Of a stretch of 64,000 nt of DNA, positions 16,890-27,132 are shown piece after piece. Location of the stretch: assembly GCA_028821775.1 (NCBI GenBank), contig JAPKFB010000001.1, positions 1 to 64,000 of the forward strand, given 5' to 3'. The DNA comes from Roseibacillus sp. Lineage in GTDB: Bacteria > Verrucomicrobiota > Verrucomicrobiia > Verrucomicrobiales > Akkermansiaceae. Made by a program: the position numbers and the translations under genes. The notes below the pieces were generated by a model, which did no database searches, was not told the DNA's origin, and worked only from the letters and a program-made list of their open reading frames with translations. Numbering within the stretch: the stretch's first letter is position 1; each line of letters begins with the position of its first letter.

Positions 16890-19031
16890 ATGTCAGATCT
16901 GAAAAAGGCCCAAGAGGTGCTCAGTTGCTCCTTTGGCTTCGAGGAGTTTCTCGATGGCCAGGAGGAGATTGTGAGTGAGATCCTCTCGGGTCGAGATGGC
17001 ATGGTGGTGATGCCGACGGGGGGAGGAAAGTCGCTGTGTTACCAGCTGCCGGCCATGTGCCTGGATGGCGTGACGATCGTGGTGAGCCCTCTCATTGCCC
17101 TGATGAAGGATCAGGTGGATGCCCTGGCCGAGAAGAAGATCCCGGCCACCCTGATCAACTCAACGCTTTCGCATGCGGAGCAGCGTGATCGCATCGAGCG
17201 GATGAAGAAGGGGGAGTACAAGTTGATCTATGTGGCTCCGGAGCGCTTTCGGGCGGAAGGGTTTGTGTCCGCGTTGCGGGAGATGGAAGTGGCCCTGCTG
17301 GCAATTGATGAAGCGCACTGCGTGAGTCAATGGGGACACGACTTCCGGCCGGATTACATGCGCCTGGGGCAGGCGCGGGTGGCTTTGGGCACTCCCCAGT
17401 GTGTGGCCTTCACCGCCACCGCCACTCCGGAGGTGCGAGAGGATATCGTGTCGGTGTTGCAGCTGAGGGAGCACTTTGAGACGGTGACGGGCTTCGCGCG
17501 GGCGAATCTGAGTTTCAACATCACGCCGGTGGAGACCAAGGCGTCCAAGTTCAAGCGGTTGCGCGAAGCGATCGGGGAGCACAAGACGGGGATCGTTTAT
17601 TGTGCGACGCGCAAGCGGGTGGAGGAAGTGGCGGAAACCTTGCACAGCTGGGGGGTGAATTGCATGGGCTATCATGGAGGCATGACCGAGGAGCAGCGGG
17701 AGGCCACCCAGAACAAGTTTATCAAGCGGAAGGTCGATGTGGCGGTGGCGACCAATGCCTTTGGGATGGGGATCGACCGCTCGGATGTGCGGTTCGTGGT
17801 ACACTTCGAAATTCCCGGGAGTGTGGAGGCCTTTTACCAAGAGGCCGGCCGGGCTGGGCGGGACGGGGAAGCGGCCCACTGTGAGTTGCTCTGGAACTAC
17901 GCCGACACGCGCACTCAGGAGTTTTTCATCGAAGGAGCCAACCCGGGCTATGGGACCATCCATCAGGTCTACCGCTATCTCTGCGGGGAGGCCGATGAAC
18001 TGCACGAGGTGCATGCCACCATCGAGGAGATCACCAACGCGGTGGAGGTGAAGAACGGGATGGCGGTGAGCAGTGCGATCTCAGTGCTGGCTCGGCAGGG
18101 CTATCTCGAACGCTTCGATGTGCCCGGCCAACGGCGGCGTGGGACCCGACTGCGGCGACCGGGAGTGCAGGTGGACGATCTCGAGATTGATCGCGAGGCC
18201 TTGGAAGAGAAAGAGCGCCGCGATCGACAGAAGTTGCAGAGTGTGATCGGGCTTTGCTACGGCGCGGGATGCCGGCAGCGTGCGATCCTGGAGTACTTTG
18301 GGGAGGCGGAAGCGGGTGAGTGCGGGACCTGTGATGTCTGTCGCAGTGACTACGGAACGGATCGGCGGGAACCGACCGAAGGGGAACGCCTCGTGGTGCG
18401 CAAAGTGTTGAGCGGAGTGGCGCGCATGAGTCGGCGCACCTCGAAGGGGTGGCAAGGAATCTTCGGGCGTGGTCGCATTGTGCAGATGCTGACTGGAAGC
18501 AAGTCCCAGGAAGTATTGCGGGTGCGGCTTCACGAGCTATCGACCTATGGCATGCTCAAAGTGAAAGGGGCAACCTACCTCAATGAGCTGTTTCACTCGC
18601 TGCACGATTCCGGACTGCTCGTGACGCAACGGGGGGATTATCCCCTCGTGACCCTGACTCCGTTCGGCGAGAGCGCGATGAAAGGGGAGGCCAGCTACCA
18701 ACTGGTGTGGCCGGAGACCCACAAGGAGAGCATGACCAAGGGGAAGGGGGGCGATCGTGTCGATGAATTGGCGCCCTTCGATCCGGTTCTCTACAACCGG
18801 CTCAAGGAATTGCGCACGCGGCTCGCGAAGGAACATCGCTTACCGCCTTACGGGGTGTTCTCCAACAAAACCCTGGAGGCTTTTGCGCGTCTGCGTCCCC
18901 GCTCGGTGGATGCGGGTTTGAGGATCAAGGGAGTGGGGACGGTGAAGGCCGCGCGCTTTCTGGAGCCTTTCCTGGAAATCTTTCGGGAAGAAGGCGAGAA
19001 GGAGCAGGGGGCGGAGAAGATTGATTCCTGA
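16890..19031 (+). CDS. recQ: ATP-dependent DNA helicase RecQ
   Basis: 713 residues, a 3'-5' helicase for recombinational repair. Start at the ATG at 16890 (MSDLKKAQEVL); the open frame upstream is not protein-like. Domains in order: Walker A MPTGGGKSLCYQLPA (about 41-55), DEAH box LAIDEAHCVSQWGHDFRPD, helicase C-terminal lobe with VATNAFGMGIDRSDVRFVVH and YQEAGRAGRDGE, the RecQ zinc site (CYGAGCRQRAILEYFGE, then CGTCDVC), an RQC winged helix, and an HRDC-like end (LPPYGVFSNKTLEAFARLRP). All key motifs are intact and the length is somewhat longer than in E. coli. Confidence 0.96.
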   Translation: MSDLKKAQEVLSCSFGFEEFLDGQEEIVSEILSGRDGMVVMPTGGGKSLCYQLPAMCLDGVTIVVSPLIALMKDQVDALAEKKIPATLINSTLSHAEQRDRIERMKKGEYKLIYVAPERFRAEGFVSALREMEVALLAIDEAHCVSQWGHDFRPDYMRLGQARVALGTPQCVAFTATATPEVREDIVSVLQLREHFETVTGFARANLSFNITPVETKASKFKRLREAIGEHKTGIVYCATRKRVEEVAETLHSWGVNCMGYHGGMTEEQREATQNKFIKRKVDVAVATNAFGMGIDRSDVRFVVHFEIPGSVEAFYQEAGRAGRDGEAAHCELLWNYADTRTQEFFIEGANPGYGTIHQVYRYLCGEADELHEVHATIEEITNAVEVKNGMAVSSAISVLARQGYLERFDVPGQRRRGTRLRRPGVQVDDLEIDREALEEKERRDRQKLQSVIGLCYGAGCRQRAILEYFGEAEAGECGTCDVCRSDYGTDRREPTEGERLVVRKVLSGVARMSRRTSKGWQGIFGRGRIVQMLTGSKSQEVLRVRLHELSTYGMLKVKGATYLNELFHSLHDSGLLVTQRGDYPLVTLTPFGESAMKGEASYQLVWPETHKESMTKGKGGDRVDELAPFDPVLYNRLKELRTRLAKEHRLPPYGVFSNKTLEAFARLRPRSVDAGLRIKGVGTVKAARFLEPFLEIFREEGEKEQGAEKIDS

Positions 19032-19054
19032 ACTCCGTCCCGGGGAGCTGAGCG

Positions 19055-19765
19055 CTACTCTTCGACGATGACCGCCCGGGGGGGCGGTTTGGTGTCGTCA
19101 ATCGTGGTCGGAGTGATGTTCAGGGTCTCGATCCCAACTGTGGCACCGGGAACACCGGCGACGAGATGATCTTCCGAGGTCACCGGGAGAGCGCGAGGCA
19201 CATTGACGAGTTCGTGAGTGGCGGGGGCCTGAGTGGAGACTCCCGCGAGGGGAGCGAGTTCGGACTCAGGATTCTGTTCGGCCTGGGCGTCCTCTTCGGC
19301 GAGCTGGTCGCTGAGTTTCATGAATCCGAACACGGCCCCCGTGATGAGGACGGCGGTGACGGAGAAGACCATGAGAGGTTGGAGGGAGGCCGGACGTCTG
19401 GAGCGCTCCTTATTCTCTCTGGGAGCTTTCGCCTTCTTGCGCTTGACCCGCTCCATTTGAAGAGGTGCCGCATTGACGTGTTCGTCGTGGTCTTTCAGGT
19501 AGTCGTGGCTGTCGAGATCGGCAAAGGGGTCCCCGATTACAAATTGATCGAGTTGCTCGGCAGCATCGAGGTCGAGGTGCTCGCAGTATTGCGCCAAGAA
19601 GCTTTTGGCATACGCAGGGCTCGGGAAGTTGGCGAAGTCGCCTTCCTCGAGGTGGCGCAAGGTGGCGGCAGGAATTCGGCTGCGATGCGCGACGTCTTGG
19701 ATAGTCCACCCGAGGTTCTCCCGGGTGGAGCGCAAGGTAACGCCAAAATCAGACCAATCATTCAT
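19055..19765 (-). CDS. RodZ-like helix-turn-helix membrane protein
   Basis: 236 residues from the ATG at 19765 (MNDWSDFGVTLRSTRENLGW). Residues about 8-75 form the RodZ-type HTH: RENLGWTIQDVAHRSRIPAA, TLRHLEEGDFANFPSPAYAK and LAQYCEHLDLD, all characteristic. A basic linker (VKRKKAKAPRENKERSRR) precedes one membrane helix (MVFSVTAVLITGAVFGFM). The periplasmic tail is short and Pro-rich, without the usual DUF4115 domain. RodZ links MreB filaments to the wall-synthesis machinery. Convergent with recQ. An in-frame start at 19807 is also possible. Confidence 0.8.
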   Translation of the reverse strand: MNDWSDFGVTLRSTRENLGWTIQDVAHRSRIPAATLRHLEEGDFANFPSPAYAKSFLAQYCEHLDLDAAEQLDQFVIGDPFADLDSHDYLKDHDEHVNAAPLQMERVKRKKAKAPRENKERSRRPASLQPLMVFSVTAVLITGAVFGFMKLSDQLAEEDAQAEQNPESELAPLAGVSTQAPATHELVNVPRALPVTSEDHLVAGVPGATVGIETLNITPTTIDDTKPPPRAVIVEE

Positions 19766-20443
19766 GAGAATCGCAACCTTGGTAAATCGTTTGGGCAGGG
19801 GACGCAAGCAAGGAGGACTACCTGCGAGAAGTAATATTTTGACGAGCGGGAGGGAACGAATATGCAGGGATGAGAGCGGGTGCGGCCGATTTCATTCCAA
19901 TATATTCTGCGAACTCCCTCATGGCCCAGAGAAGATCGTCGAGGACTTCGCGCGGGAGCGTCCGGAGAATGGAAAGGAGGGGTGTCAAGGTGGTAGGGAA
20001 GGGGTTAGGAAACTCATTCTCCTCGACTTACGCCGCGACCGGGTCGGTCGACAAGGCGTCCCGCGCAAACCAGAAATCAATCCGAGAGGGGATCCCAGCT
20101 GAGTCCTGAGAAAGCTAATGAACTGCGTGAGCAAAGGGCAAATGGCGCTACGAAAATTTGTTCGCAGCAACGTCTTAGACGTAAGAGAGATACAGTTTTT
20201 CAGCAAGAAAAGTTTTAATATCCAGACTTTCCGGATGTCTTCATTCCGGCGGGAATTCCCTATCTTCTAAGCATCTGGCAGGGATGGCAAGGTTGGGCCT
20301 GACAACTAACTTTTTCATAAAGATTTATTAATTGTTTTGAGGTCTAAATCTAAGTTTTCCCAAATGAGCCCCAGAGGCGCTTATCGAGGGAGTGGGATTC
20401 GGTCCGTATTGACTGAGCGCCAAGGGGAGGCATAGGGTTTGCC
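19766..20443. other. long intergenic region, no supported gene
   Basis: Frames here are short and mutually overlapping with no family match. The part from about 20200 to 20370 is clearly AT-rich and probably holds the promoter and leader of the phosphatase/rpiB-glyA cluster. A small imperfect inverted repeat (TTCCGG ... CCGGCGGGAA) lies around 20231-20259. No riboswitch fold was recognised. Confidence 0.5.
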
Positions 20444-20929
20444 ATGTCGGCCGCGCTATTGAATGTGCTCTTCGTTTGTACGGGGAATACCTGTCGCAGC
20501 CCCATGGCGGAGGGGCTTTTTCACGGAGCGATGGAGAGCAATGGAGCGACCGTGAGCTCGGCAGGGATCGCCGCCTATGGCGGAGGCTCAGCGAGCGCGG
20601 AAACTTTGGAGATTCTTTCGGAGCGCGGGTTCAGCCTCGAGGGATTCGGGAGCCGGATGGTGGACGATCGAATGATCAGGAAGGCAACCCATGTCTTCTG
20701 CATGACGCGGAGTCATTTGGCGACCTTGGAAACTCTCTATCCTGAGAACCGCGACAAGTTCTATCTTGTGTGTGACTTTGCCGAGATCGAGGGCGAGGTC
20801 GGGTGCGATGTTCCAGATCCCATCGGCGGGGGGCGCTCTGCCTATGAGGAAGTGGCGCTCTGTCTGGACGCTGCGCTCATGGGGATCCAGGGATTCCTGC
20901 AGGCGGAGCAGAGCCGGTCGGGAGAATAA
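20444..20929 (+). CDS. low-molecular-weight protein-tyrosine (or arginine) phosphatase
   Basis: 161 residues. The P-loop CX5R is at the N-terminus ([18 protein letters not shown]), with nucleophile Cys near residue 12, and the catalytic Asp lies in [15 protein letters not shown] near residue 127. The Thr after the catalytic Cys (CTGNTCRS) is the variant found in YwlE-type arginine phosphatases, whereas tyrosine phosphatases often carry other residues there; this is suggestive only. Cytosolic. It is followed 70 nt later by rpiB-glyA on the same strand, as in other genomes where LMW-PTP, RpiB and SHMT genes cluster. Confidence 0.9.
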   Translation: MSAALLNVLFVCTGNTCRSPMAEGLFHGAMESNGATVSSAGIAAYGGGSASAETLEILSERGFSLEGFGSRMVDDRMIRKATHVFCMTRSHLATLETLYPENRDKFYLVCDFAEIEGEVGCDVPDPIGGGRSAYEEVALCLDAALMGIQGFLQAEQSRSGE

Positions 20930-20999
20930 GTTGCGGTCGCGATTTTCGCGGTTGCGTTTCTGGCCGGGAGGGGTCACGGAAGGGGCGTCTTATCAACGG

Positions 21000-22673
21000 A
21001 TGAATAACGGTATTTTGCGAATTGCATTAGGGGCAGACCACGGGGGAGTGGAGATCAAAAGCGCGATCATCAAGGCTCTCCAGGAAGCCGGTCACAAGGT
21101 GGTCGATTATGGAACCAACGATGAGCAATCGGTGGACTATCCCGACTACGCCAAACTGGTCTCCGAGAATGTGGCGACCGGGAAGGCGGACTTCGGAGTG
21201 TTGATGTGCAAGACCGGAATCGGGATGAGCATCGCGGCCAACCGGATGCCAGGAGTGCGCGCGGCGCGCTTGTGCACGACGGATGATGCGAAGATCACGC
21301 GAAGCCACAATGATTCGAATGTGGCCTGTCTTGGCGCGAGCGACGTGTCGCCGGAAGAGGCGGTTATCATCACGAAGGTGTTTCTGGCCGGAGAATTTGC
21401 CGGAGGGCGCCATGTGCAGCGGGTGGCCAAGGCCTCGGGGAGTCACTTGGAAGTGAGCGACCCGGAAGTGTTTGCGGCGGTGGAGGCGGAAGGCAAGCGA
21501 CAGCAGAATCACGTTGAGCTCATTGCTTCGGAGAACTTTGTGAGCGGCGCGATCCTTGAGGCGCAGGGCTCGTTGCTCACCAATAAGTACGCGGAAGGCT
21601 ATCCCGGACGCCGCTGGTATGGTGGTTGTGAACATGTCGATGTGGTGGAGCAGCTTGCGATCGATCGGGCCAAGGAATTGTTCGGGGCCGAACACGTGAA
21701 TGTGCAACCGCACTCGGGCTCCCAGGCCAACGCGGCGGTCTATTTTGCCTTCCTCAAGCCGGGCGACAAGATTCTGACCATGGATCTTGCCCATGGAGGT
21801 CACCTCACGCACGGGCACAAGGCAAACTTCTCGGGCAAATTTTACGAGGTCACTCACTACGGGGTGAGCGAGGACGACGAGCGAATCGACTACGATCAAC
21901 TGGAGAGAGCGGCCAGGGAAGTGAAGCCCAAGTTGATCACCTGTGGAGCGAGTGCCTACTCGCGGGTGGTCGACTACGAGCGGATGGGCAAGATTGCCCG
22001 GGAGGTGGGGGCCTTCCTCTTCGTGGACATGGCCCACATTGCGGGACTGGTGGCGGCGGGAGTTCATCCCAGTCCGGTGCCGCATGCAGACTTTGTCACC
22101 ACCACCACCCACAAGTCCCTGCGGGGGCCACGGGGTGGGCTCATTCTCTGCGGTGAGCAGTATGCCAAGAAGATCAACTCGATGGTCTTTCCCGGAGTGC
22201 AGGGCGGACCTCTCATGCACGTGATTGCCGCGAAGGCGGTTTGTCTCGGGGAGGCCTTGAGGCCGGATTTCAAGGGCTACCAGGAACAGATCGTGAAGAA
22301 TGCGCAAGCTCTGGCCGTGCGCTTGGGCGAGCACGGCTACCGGATTGTTTCCGGAGGGACGGACAATCACAGCATGCTGGTTGACATGCGGCCCGCCGGT
22401 CTGGATGGCACGGCGGCCGATGCTGCGCTTGATGCGGCGGGGATCACGGTGAACAAGAACGCGATCCCCTTCGACACCGGCACTCCGATGAAGCCCAGCG
22501 GAATTCGAGTGGGCACTCCGGCGGTGACCACGCGGGGGATGGTGGAAAAGGACATCGTGAAGGTGGCGGACCTGATGGACGAGGCGATTCAACATCGCGA
22601 CGACGAAGGCAAGCTGAAGGAGATCCGGGCGAGAGTGTTTGCCTTCAACCAGGCCTTTCCCCTCCTGAAGTAG
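21000..22673 (+). CDS. rpiB-glyA: fused ribose-5-phosphate isomerase B / serine hydroxymethyltransferase
   Basis: 557 residues in one uninterrupted frame from the ATG at 21000. Residues about 1-143 are Rpi[17 protein letters not shown], the catalytic [13 protein letters not shown] and the [12 protein letters not shown] loop. Residues about 150-557 are full-length [41 protein letters not shown], the PLP-lysine motif [14 protein letters not shown] near residue 371, and [12 protein letters not shown]. One protein would interconvert ribulose-5-P and ribose-5-P and also make glycine plus methylene-THF from serine, two inputs to purine synthesis. In many genomes the two genes are neighbours; here they are joined without a long linker. 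Confidence 0.95.
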   Translation: MNNGILRIALGADHGGVEIKSAIIKALQEAGHKVVDYGTNDEQSVDYPDYAKLVSENVATGKADFGVLMCKTGIGMSIAANRMPGVRAARLCTTDDAKITRSHNDSNVACLGASDVSPEEAVIITKVFLAGEFAGGRHVQRVAKASGSHLEVSDPEVFAAVEAEGKRQQNHVELIASENFVSGAILEAQGSLLTNKYAEGYPGRRWYGGCEHVDVVEQLAIDRAKELFGAEHVNVQPHSGSQANAAVYFAFLKPGDKILTMDLAHGGHLTHGHKANFSGKFYEVTHYGVSEDDERIDYDQLERAAREVKPKLITCGASAYSRVVDYERMGKIAREVGAFLFVDMAHIAGLVAAGVHPSPVPHADFVTTTTHKSLRGPRGGLILCGEQYAKKINSMVFPGVQGGPLMHVIAAKAVCLGEALRPDFKGYQEQIVKNAQALAVRLGEHGYRIVSGGTDNHSMLVDMRPAGLDGTAADAALDAAGITVNKNAIPFDTGTPMKPSGIRVGTPAVTTRGMVEKDIVKVADLMDEAIQHRDDEGKLKEIRARVFAFNQAFPLLK

Positions 22674-22810
22674 TTGGAGTGCGGGGTGGGGAGCGCCCCT
22701 TCTGGGAGGTCTGCGGGTGTTCGATGCTTTTCTAGTCCTCGTGAAAATGCTTTCCTTTTGGTTCGCGGGTCCTGTGGGCAGTGCGAGCGCCTGAAGGCGT
22801 CCCTCCAATC

Positions 22811-24343
22811 ATGAGCAATCCCTTTCGAGAAGAACTTGTGTCACAGGCCCGGTCCGAGGTGTGTACGGTGGTGATCCTGGGCGCGACGGGTGACTTGACG
22901 CATCGCAAGCTGGTCCCTGCACTTTATAATCTCGCTGCGGAAGGGGAGTTGCCCCCGGGAGTGAAAATTGTGGGGATGGCGCGGCGCGACTGGAGTGATG
23001 AGTATTTTCGCGACAGTCTTGAGAGCATCAATCGCGAGGTGTCGCGCAGTGGTCATTGCGAGGAGCTGTGGGGGGAGTTTAGGGAGTGCGTTTCTTATCA
23101 CTGCAGCGAGTTTCAGGACGCGGAGGGGTATCGCAAGCTCTCGGAGCGTCTCGATGAGATCGATCGGGAGCGCGGCGGAGCCGGCAATCGGCTCTTCTAC
23201 ATTGCGAGCGCCCCGGGATTTTTTGACGACATTCTCGAGCATCTCGGGAAGGCGGGGCTCAATGCGGAGCGCGCAGGCTATTGGTCACGGGTGATTGTCG
23301 AGAAGCCCTTCGGGACGGACCTCCCCAGCGCCCGACATCTCAATCGCATCGTGAATGCGACCTTTCAGGAGCGCGATACCTACCGGATTGATCACTATCT
23401 CGGAAAGGAGACCGCGCAGAACCTCATGGTGCTGCGCTTTGCAAATGCGATTTTCGAGCCGATCTGGAACAGCCGGAGCATCGACTCGGTTCAGATCACC
23501 TGTGCCGAGCATTTCGGCATGGAAGGGGGGCGCGGTGGGTACTACGACAAGGCGGGTGCCCTGCGCGACATGGTGCAGAACCATCTTCTGCAACTTCTGA
23601 GCCTGGTGGCGATGGAGCCGCCCACTGATCTCAGCGCGGATGGAGTGCGCGATGAAAAGGTCAAGGTGTTGAGATCGCTGCGGCAATGGGAGACCCCCGA
23701 GCTGGTGGCCGCGAATACGGTGCGAGCCCAATATACCGCCGGGCATGTGAACGGGAAGCCGGTGGTGGGCTATCGCGAGGAGGATCGGGTGGATCCGGAA
23801 TCGATGACCGAAGCGTACGTCGCCCTGCGCGTGATGGTCGATACCTGGCGATGGAGCGGGGTTCCATTTTATGTCCGGATGGGCAAGCGGCTTCCGAAGA
23901 AGGCGACCGAGATTTCGGTGCACTTCAAAGATGCCCCCGGGGTGCTCTTCAGTGCATTGCCGGGGCGTGTGCCCGGGGGCAATGTGCTCGTCATCCGCAT
24001 TCAACCCGACGAGGGGATTTCCCTGCGGATCATCTCCAAATTGCCGGGCGCTAGTTTGCGGATGGAGCCGGTCAAGATGGACTTCCACTACGCGTCCAGT
24101 TTTGGAAAGAGCAGTCCGGAAGCTTATGAACGGCTCTTGTTGGATGCGATGGCGGGGGACGCGACGCTCTTTGCGCGCCGCGACGAAGTGGAAGAGGCCT
24201 GGAAGTTCATCGATCATCTTGAGCGCGGTTGGCATGCCACCGAGACGCCGCCCAAGATGGCGGAATACGCGGCCGGGTCATGGGGGCCCGTGGAATCGGA
24301 TGCCCTTATGGCGTCGGAAGGGAGAACGTGGAGGCGGCTGTGA
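22811..24343 (+). CDS. zwf: glucose-6-phosphate 1-dehydrogenase
   Basis: 510 residues, catalysing the first step of the oxidative pentose-phosphate pathway. NADP site VVILGATGDLTHRKLVPALY at the start; substrate and active-site motif TYRIDHYLGKETAQNLM near residue 192; later GYREEDRVDPESMTEAYVAL and FYVRMGKRLPKKATEI. All family landmarks are present and the length is normal. The ATG at 22811 is chosen to start MSNPFREELV. It is followed by opcA after 78 nt on the same strand, and preceded by rpiB-glyA, so pentose-phosphate functions cluster here. Confidence 0.97.
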   Translation: MSNPFREELVSQARSEVCTVVILGATGDLTHRKLVPALYNLAAEGELPPGVKIVGMARRDWSDEYFRDSLESINREVSRSGHCEELWGEFRECVSYHCSEFQDAEGYRKLSERLDEIDRERGGAGNRLFYIASAPGFFDDILEHLGKAGLNAERAGYWSRVIVEKPFGTDLPSARHLNRIVNATFQERDTYRIDHYLGKETAQNLMVLRFANAIFEPIWNSRSIDSVQITCAEHFGMEGGRGGYYDKAGALRDMVQNHLLQLLSLVAMEPPTDLSADGVRDEKVKVLRSLRQWETPELVAANTVRAQYTAGHVNGKPVVGYREEDRVDPESMTEAYVALRVMVDTWRWSGVPFYVRMGKRLPKKATEISVHFKDAPGVLFSALPGRVPGGNVLVIRIQPDEGISLRIISKLPGASLRMEPVKMDFHYASSFGKSSPEAYERLLLDAMAGDATLFARRDEVEEAWKFIDHLERGWHATETPPKMAEYAAGSWGPVESDALMASEGRTWRRL

Positions 24344-24421
24344 TTTTGGAGCAGCGAGAGGCCGGGAGAGAGGAGCGGGACCGGCGTCCCGCTCAGAAGG
24401 AACACCCCGCCACCGAGAGCC

Positions 24422-25516
24422 ATGTCTGAAGCAACGGCACAGTTTTCTGATCTTGGAATGGAGGTTCCGGTGGCCTCGATCGGGCGCGAGTTGAAACGGC
24501 TTTGGGAGGCAGACGAGGCGAGTACCAATGCCTCGATGATGAACTTTGCGGTCTACTCGGAGGATCCAGAATCGCTGGTGCGCAACTCGGGGGCGATCCA
24601 GGAGTTGACCCGGGAGCATGCTTGTCGCGCGATTCTGATCGGGATGGACCGGGACGCAGCGGAGACCCGGATCAAGGCGTGGATCACGGCCCATTGTCAT
24701 CTGGCGCACGGCAAAAAGTCGGTGTGTTGCGAGCAGATCTCTTTCCTCATGGAAGGAAAAGCGCTTGGTCGCCTGCGCAATACGATCTTTTCCCACCTGG
24801 CGAGCGACTTGCCCCTCATCTTCTGGTGGCAAGGGGAGCTCTCCGATCTTTTTGAAGCGGCGCTCTATCGGATGATCGACCGCTTCCTGTTTGACAGCGC
24901 GGAGTGGGCAGATCCTGGTGCAGGCTTTGCCCGAATCCGGGAGGCGGCGGTGGCGCGGGATGGAATCGTGCTGCAGGATCTGGCCTGGACGCGCGGCTTC
25001 CACTTCCGTCTGGCCGTGGCGGGGCTCTTTGATGACTTGGTGGCGCAACGTGCCCTGGGCGAAGTGAACTCGGTGCGTCTGGTGGCGAATCCTGATCAGC
25101 GGACCACCGCGCTTTTGTTGATGGCTTGGCTGGCGACTCAGGCGGGGTGGCGGATGGGATTGGAATTGGACATCGCGGCCGAGCGGGCGGAAGGATGCGA
25201 TGAGTGCTTTACTCTCGAATCGCGCGAGGGACGGAGCATCTCGGTGAAGGTGGAGTGGGAGGCGCAGAGTGCTCCTCTTTCTCTGTTAGAGATTTCTGCT
25301 CCTGATTGTGTGGTGAGTGTTTGCCGGGACGGGGAAGCTGATTTTTTGCATCAACGACTGGAGTGTCCCGGACACGAGTTGGTGTTACGGGGACCCGCGG
25401 ATGGAATTGCGTCCACGGACTTGCTTGCCGAACAGCTCTCCCGGGGCGGCAAGAACGGGCTCTTTCGCAAAGTATGGCCGGTCTTCTTTGAGCTCTTGAG
25501 CCTGTCAGGGCCTTAG
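24422..25516 (+). CDS. opcA: OpcA-like glucose-6-phosphate dehydrogenase assembly protein
   Basis: 364 residues of the OpcA family, which helps assemble or redox-tune Zwf, best known from cyanobacteria and actinobacteria. Family landmarks are NFAVYSEDPESL, HACRAILIGMDRD, the HCHLAHGKKSVCCEQI cysteine cluster, HLASDLPLIFWWQGEL and the DRFLFDSAEW segment. It directly follows zwf with 78 nt between, the arrangement seen in other phyla, so it is almost certainly its partner. The CC pair near residue 103 could be redox-active, but that is inference. Confidence 0.9.
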   Translation: MSEATAQFSDLGMEVPVASIGRELKRLWEADEASTNASMMNFAVYSEDPESLVRNSGAIQELTREHACRAILIGMDRDAAETRIKAWITAHCHLAHGKKSVCCEQISFLMEGKALGRLRNTIFSHLASDLPLIFWWQGELSDLFEAALYRMIDRFLFDSAEWADPGAGFARIREAAVARDGIVLQDLAWTRGFHFRLAVAGLFDDLVAQRALGEVNSVRLVANPDQRTTALLLMAWLATQAGWRMGLELDIAAERAEGCDECFTLESREGRSISVKVEWEAQSAPLSLLEISAPDCVVSVCRDGEADFLHQRLECPGHELVLRGPADGIASTDLLAEQLSRGGKNGLFRKVWPVFFELLSLSGP

Positions 25517-25864
25517 CTTTCAGTCAGGGTCGAGGTGAGGGATGATTGTTTGTGGCACGAAGTGCTGGCGGGGTTCCCGAATTGTCGAGGAGGGCTCAAT
25601 CCACTGCCTTGTGGCGTCTGGTCAGCACTCCCTTCTCCTGCGCGCTGATCTCTCAGCCCAACCCTGAGAGAATCCTGGTTAGGGAAGGAAGGTTCACAAG
25701 CTGCGGGCTGGAGTGATCCGGAGGGAGGGCCCTCTTGAATTTCGCACGGGTAGTTTTGAGCACGTGATTGTTTAGCTCTAATAACGATACGAGATGAATT
25801 GCAAAAGTAAGTGCAGTCTGGCGATTCGTTGTTACGATCCGTGTCCGATTTCCACTGGGTCCAA
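25517..25864. other. intergenic region, no supported gene
   Basis: Between opcA and the SH3 protein gene. The right half is AT-rich around 25765-25830 and probably carries the promoter of the next gene. No clear hairpin terminator was found after opcA. Confidence 0.5.
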
Positions 25865-26812
25865 ATGAAGTCTCTCCGATCTCTCTCCACTGTTATTTCC
25901 GTTTTTGCGCTCTCCCTTTTGCCGGCTTGGGGTCAAGAGAGCGAGGTCGATCGTTCCGCCGAAGTGGAGCATGCCCTGCAAGTGGTGCAGGAATACATTG
26001 CGGCCGAGCAATCGGCTGCGGGGGAGCGAGTGGAGAGTCGGAGTGGAATGCTTGAGTTCAAATTCCGAAGCACCCGGGAGAATGGGAATTTGCAAGTGCT
26101 CAATGAGCGGGCTTGGCGCGAGTGGGAGTTGAACCGCTCGAGCAAGGTGCAGCGCCTGCAGATGATCGGTGAGCCGCAGGTGGTATCGATTGGGAAAAAT
26201 CTCGTCCGCATCGACTGTGCGGTGCACCTTAACACGATCGAGGACGGGAAGAATTGGGAGGGTGTTTCCATGCGGAGCTTTGAAGTGCATCTCAATGAGG
26301 AAAGTCCCCGCATCCGGCATGAGCGACTGCTTGCCAATCGCGAGGGCATCAAGCCCGGTCAGTGGAAGAAGTTGAAGAAGGCGGAGGACGGCGTGCGGAG
26401 CAACCTGAGATCCTCCCCGACGATGGGGAAGAGCAACATTATCGGCAAGGTCGAGAGTGGGGAAGCGGTCCATGTCTGGGATCAGGAAGACGAGCGTTGG
26501 CTCTTTATTCGCACCGACTCCGGCCAAGTGGGATTCATTCATCGGAGCCAGATCGATTTTACGGCTCCCCCTGAACGCACGGGCGAGCAGGAGATCGTCA
26601 ACGAGATCAAAAAGAAGAAGAACCATCCCTTCGCGGTGGTTCTGCCCGGGAAGCCGGGCTACGTCCTCAACCCCTACACCGACACCATTGTTGATGTGCG
26701 CGGTTTGCGGGCGGGCATTCTCGTTCGGGATCCTCACGACCCTGTTAAGGAGCGCGCCTTTCGGGTTCCCTTCCAGGGGACGCCCGGCCGGGCCGTGATC
26801 ATCAAGGAGTAA
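25865..26812 (+). CDS. secreted protein with bacterial SH3 domain
   Basis: 315 residues from the ATG at 25865, giving a signal peptide (SLSTVISVFALSLLPAWG). Residues about 25-155 are an alpha-beta region of unknown fold with VESRSGMLEFKFRST. Residues about 175-235 are an SH3b domain: GVRSNLRSSPTMGKSNIIGK, then VHVWDQEDERWLFI and GQVGFIHRSQID. The C-terminal part has a KKKKNHPFAVVLPG stretch and GLRAGILVRDPHDPV, a segment shared by verrucomicrobial secreted proteins. Bacterial SH3 domains usually bind cell-wall peptides. No catalytic motif; it may be a periplasmic wall-binding protein. Confidence 0.8.
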   Translation: MKSLRSLSTVISVFALSLLPAWGQESEVDRSAEVEHALQVVQEYIAAEQSAAGERVESRSGMLEFKFRSTRENGNLQVLNERAWREWELNRSSKVQRLQMIGEPQVVSIGKNLVRIDCAVHLNTIEDGKNWEGVSMRSFEVHLNEESPRIRHERLLANREGIKPGQWKKLKKAEDGVRSNLRSSPTMGKSNIIGKVESGEAVHVWDQEDERWLFIRTDSGQVGFIHRSQIDFTAPPERTGEQEIVNEIKKKKNHPFAVVLPGKPGYVLNPYTDTIVDVRGLRAGILVRDPHDPVKERAFRVPFQGTPGRAVIIKE

Positions 26813-27132
26813 GAGAGGATCGGTCCTGAGCGCGGGTCAGGAGCTAGCTCAGCGGCCCGCGATGCGGGTAGGCCGGGGCTCCGTGGGAAAGCCCGCCCAT
26901 CGTCGCCGGCCGACGTCTGGCCACGCGGGAAAATTGCTCGCGCCGCCACTCACCCGCTTTTGGAATACACCCTAGGTGAGGACGGGATTCACATGGCGGT
27001 CCGGGGACCCTTCGCGATGGAACAGAGGGCCGAGTTGCTGCTTCCCTAGAGGGTCCGGCGCGGGGAAAATGGACCTTGTATGCGGGATCGATGCTCCTAT
27101 CGTCCGCAGGTCCGGCAGTGGCCGGCTCAGGT
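26813..27132. other. intergenic region, no supported gene
   Basis: No frame with a ribosome site or family match. A start at 27076 for the next gene is possible, which would shorten this stretch. Confidence 0.45.

Noticed and set aside
19766..20443. Riboswitch or small RNA ahead of the phosphatase/rpiB-glyA genes
   Set aside because: AT-rich leader with only a weak inverted repeat; no glycine, THF or other riboswitch core could be recognised.
21027..22808. 593-residue minus-strand frame opposite rpiB-glyA
   Set aside because: His/Arg/Gly-rich antisense shadow of two obvious enzymes.
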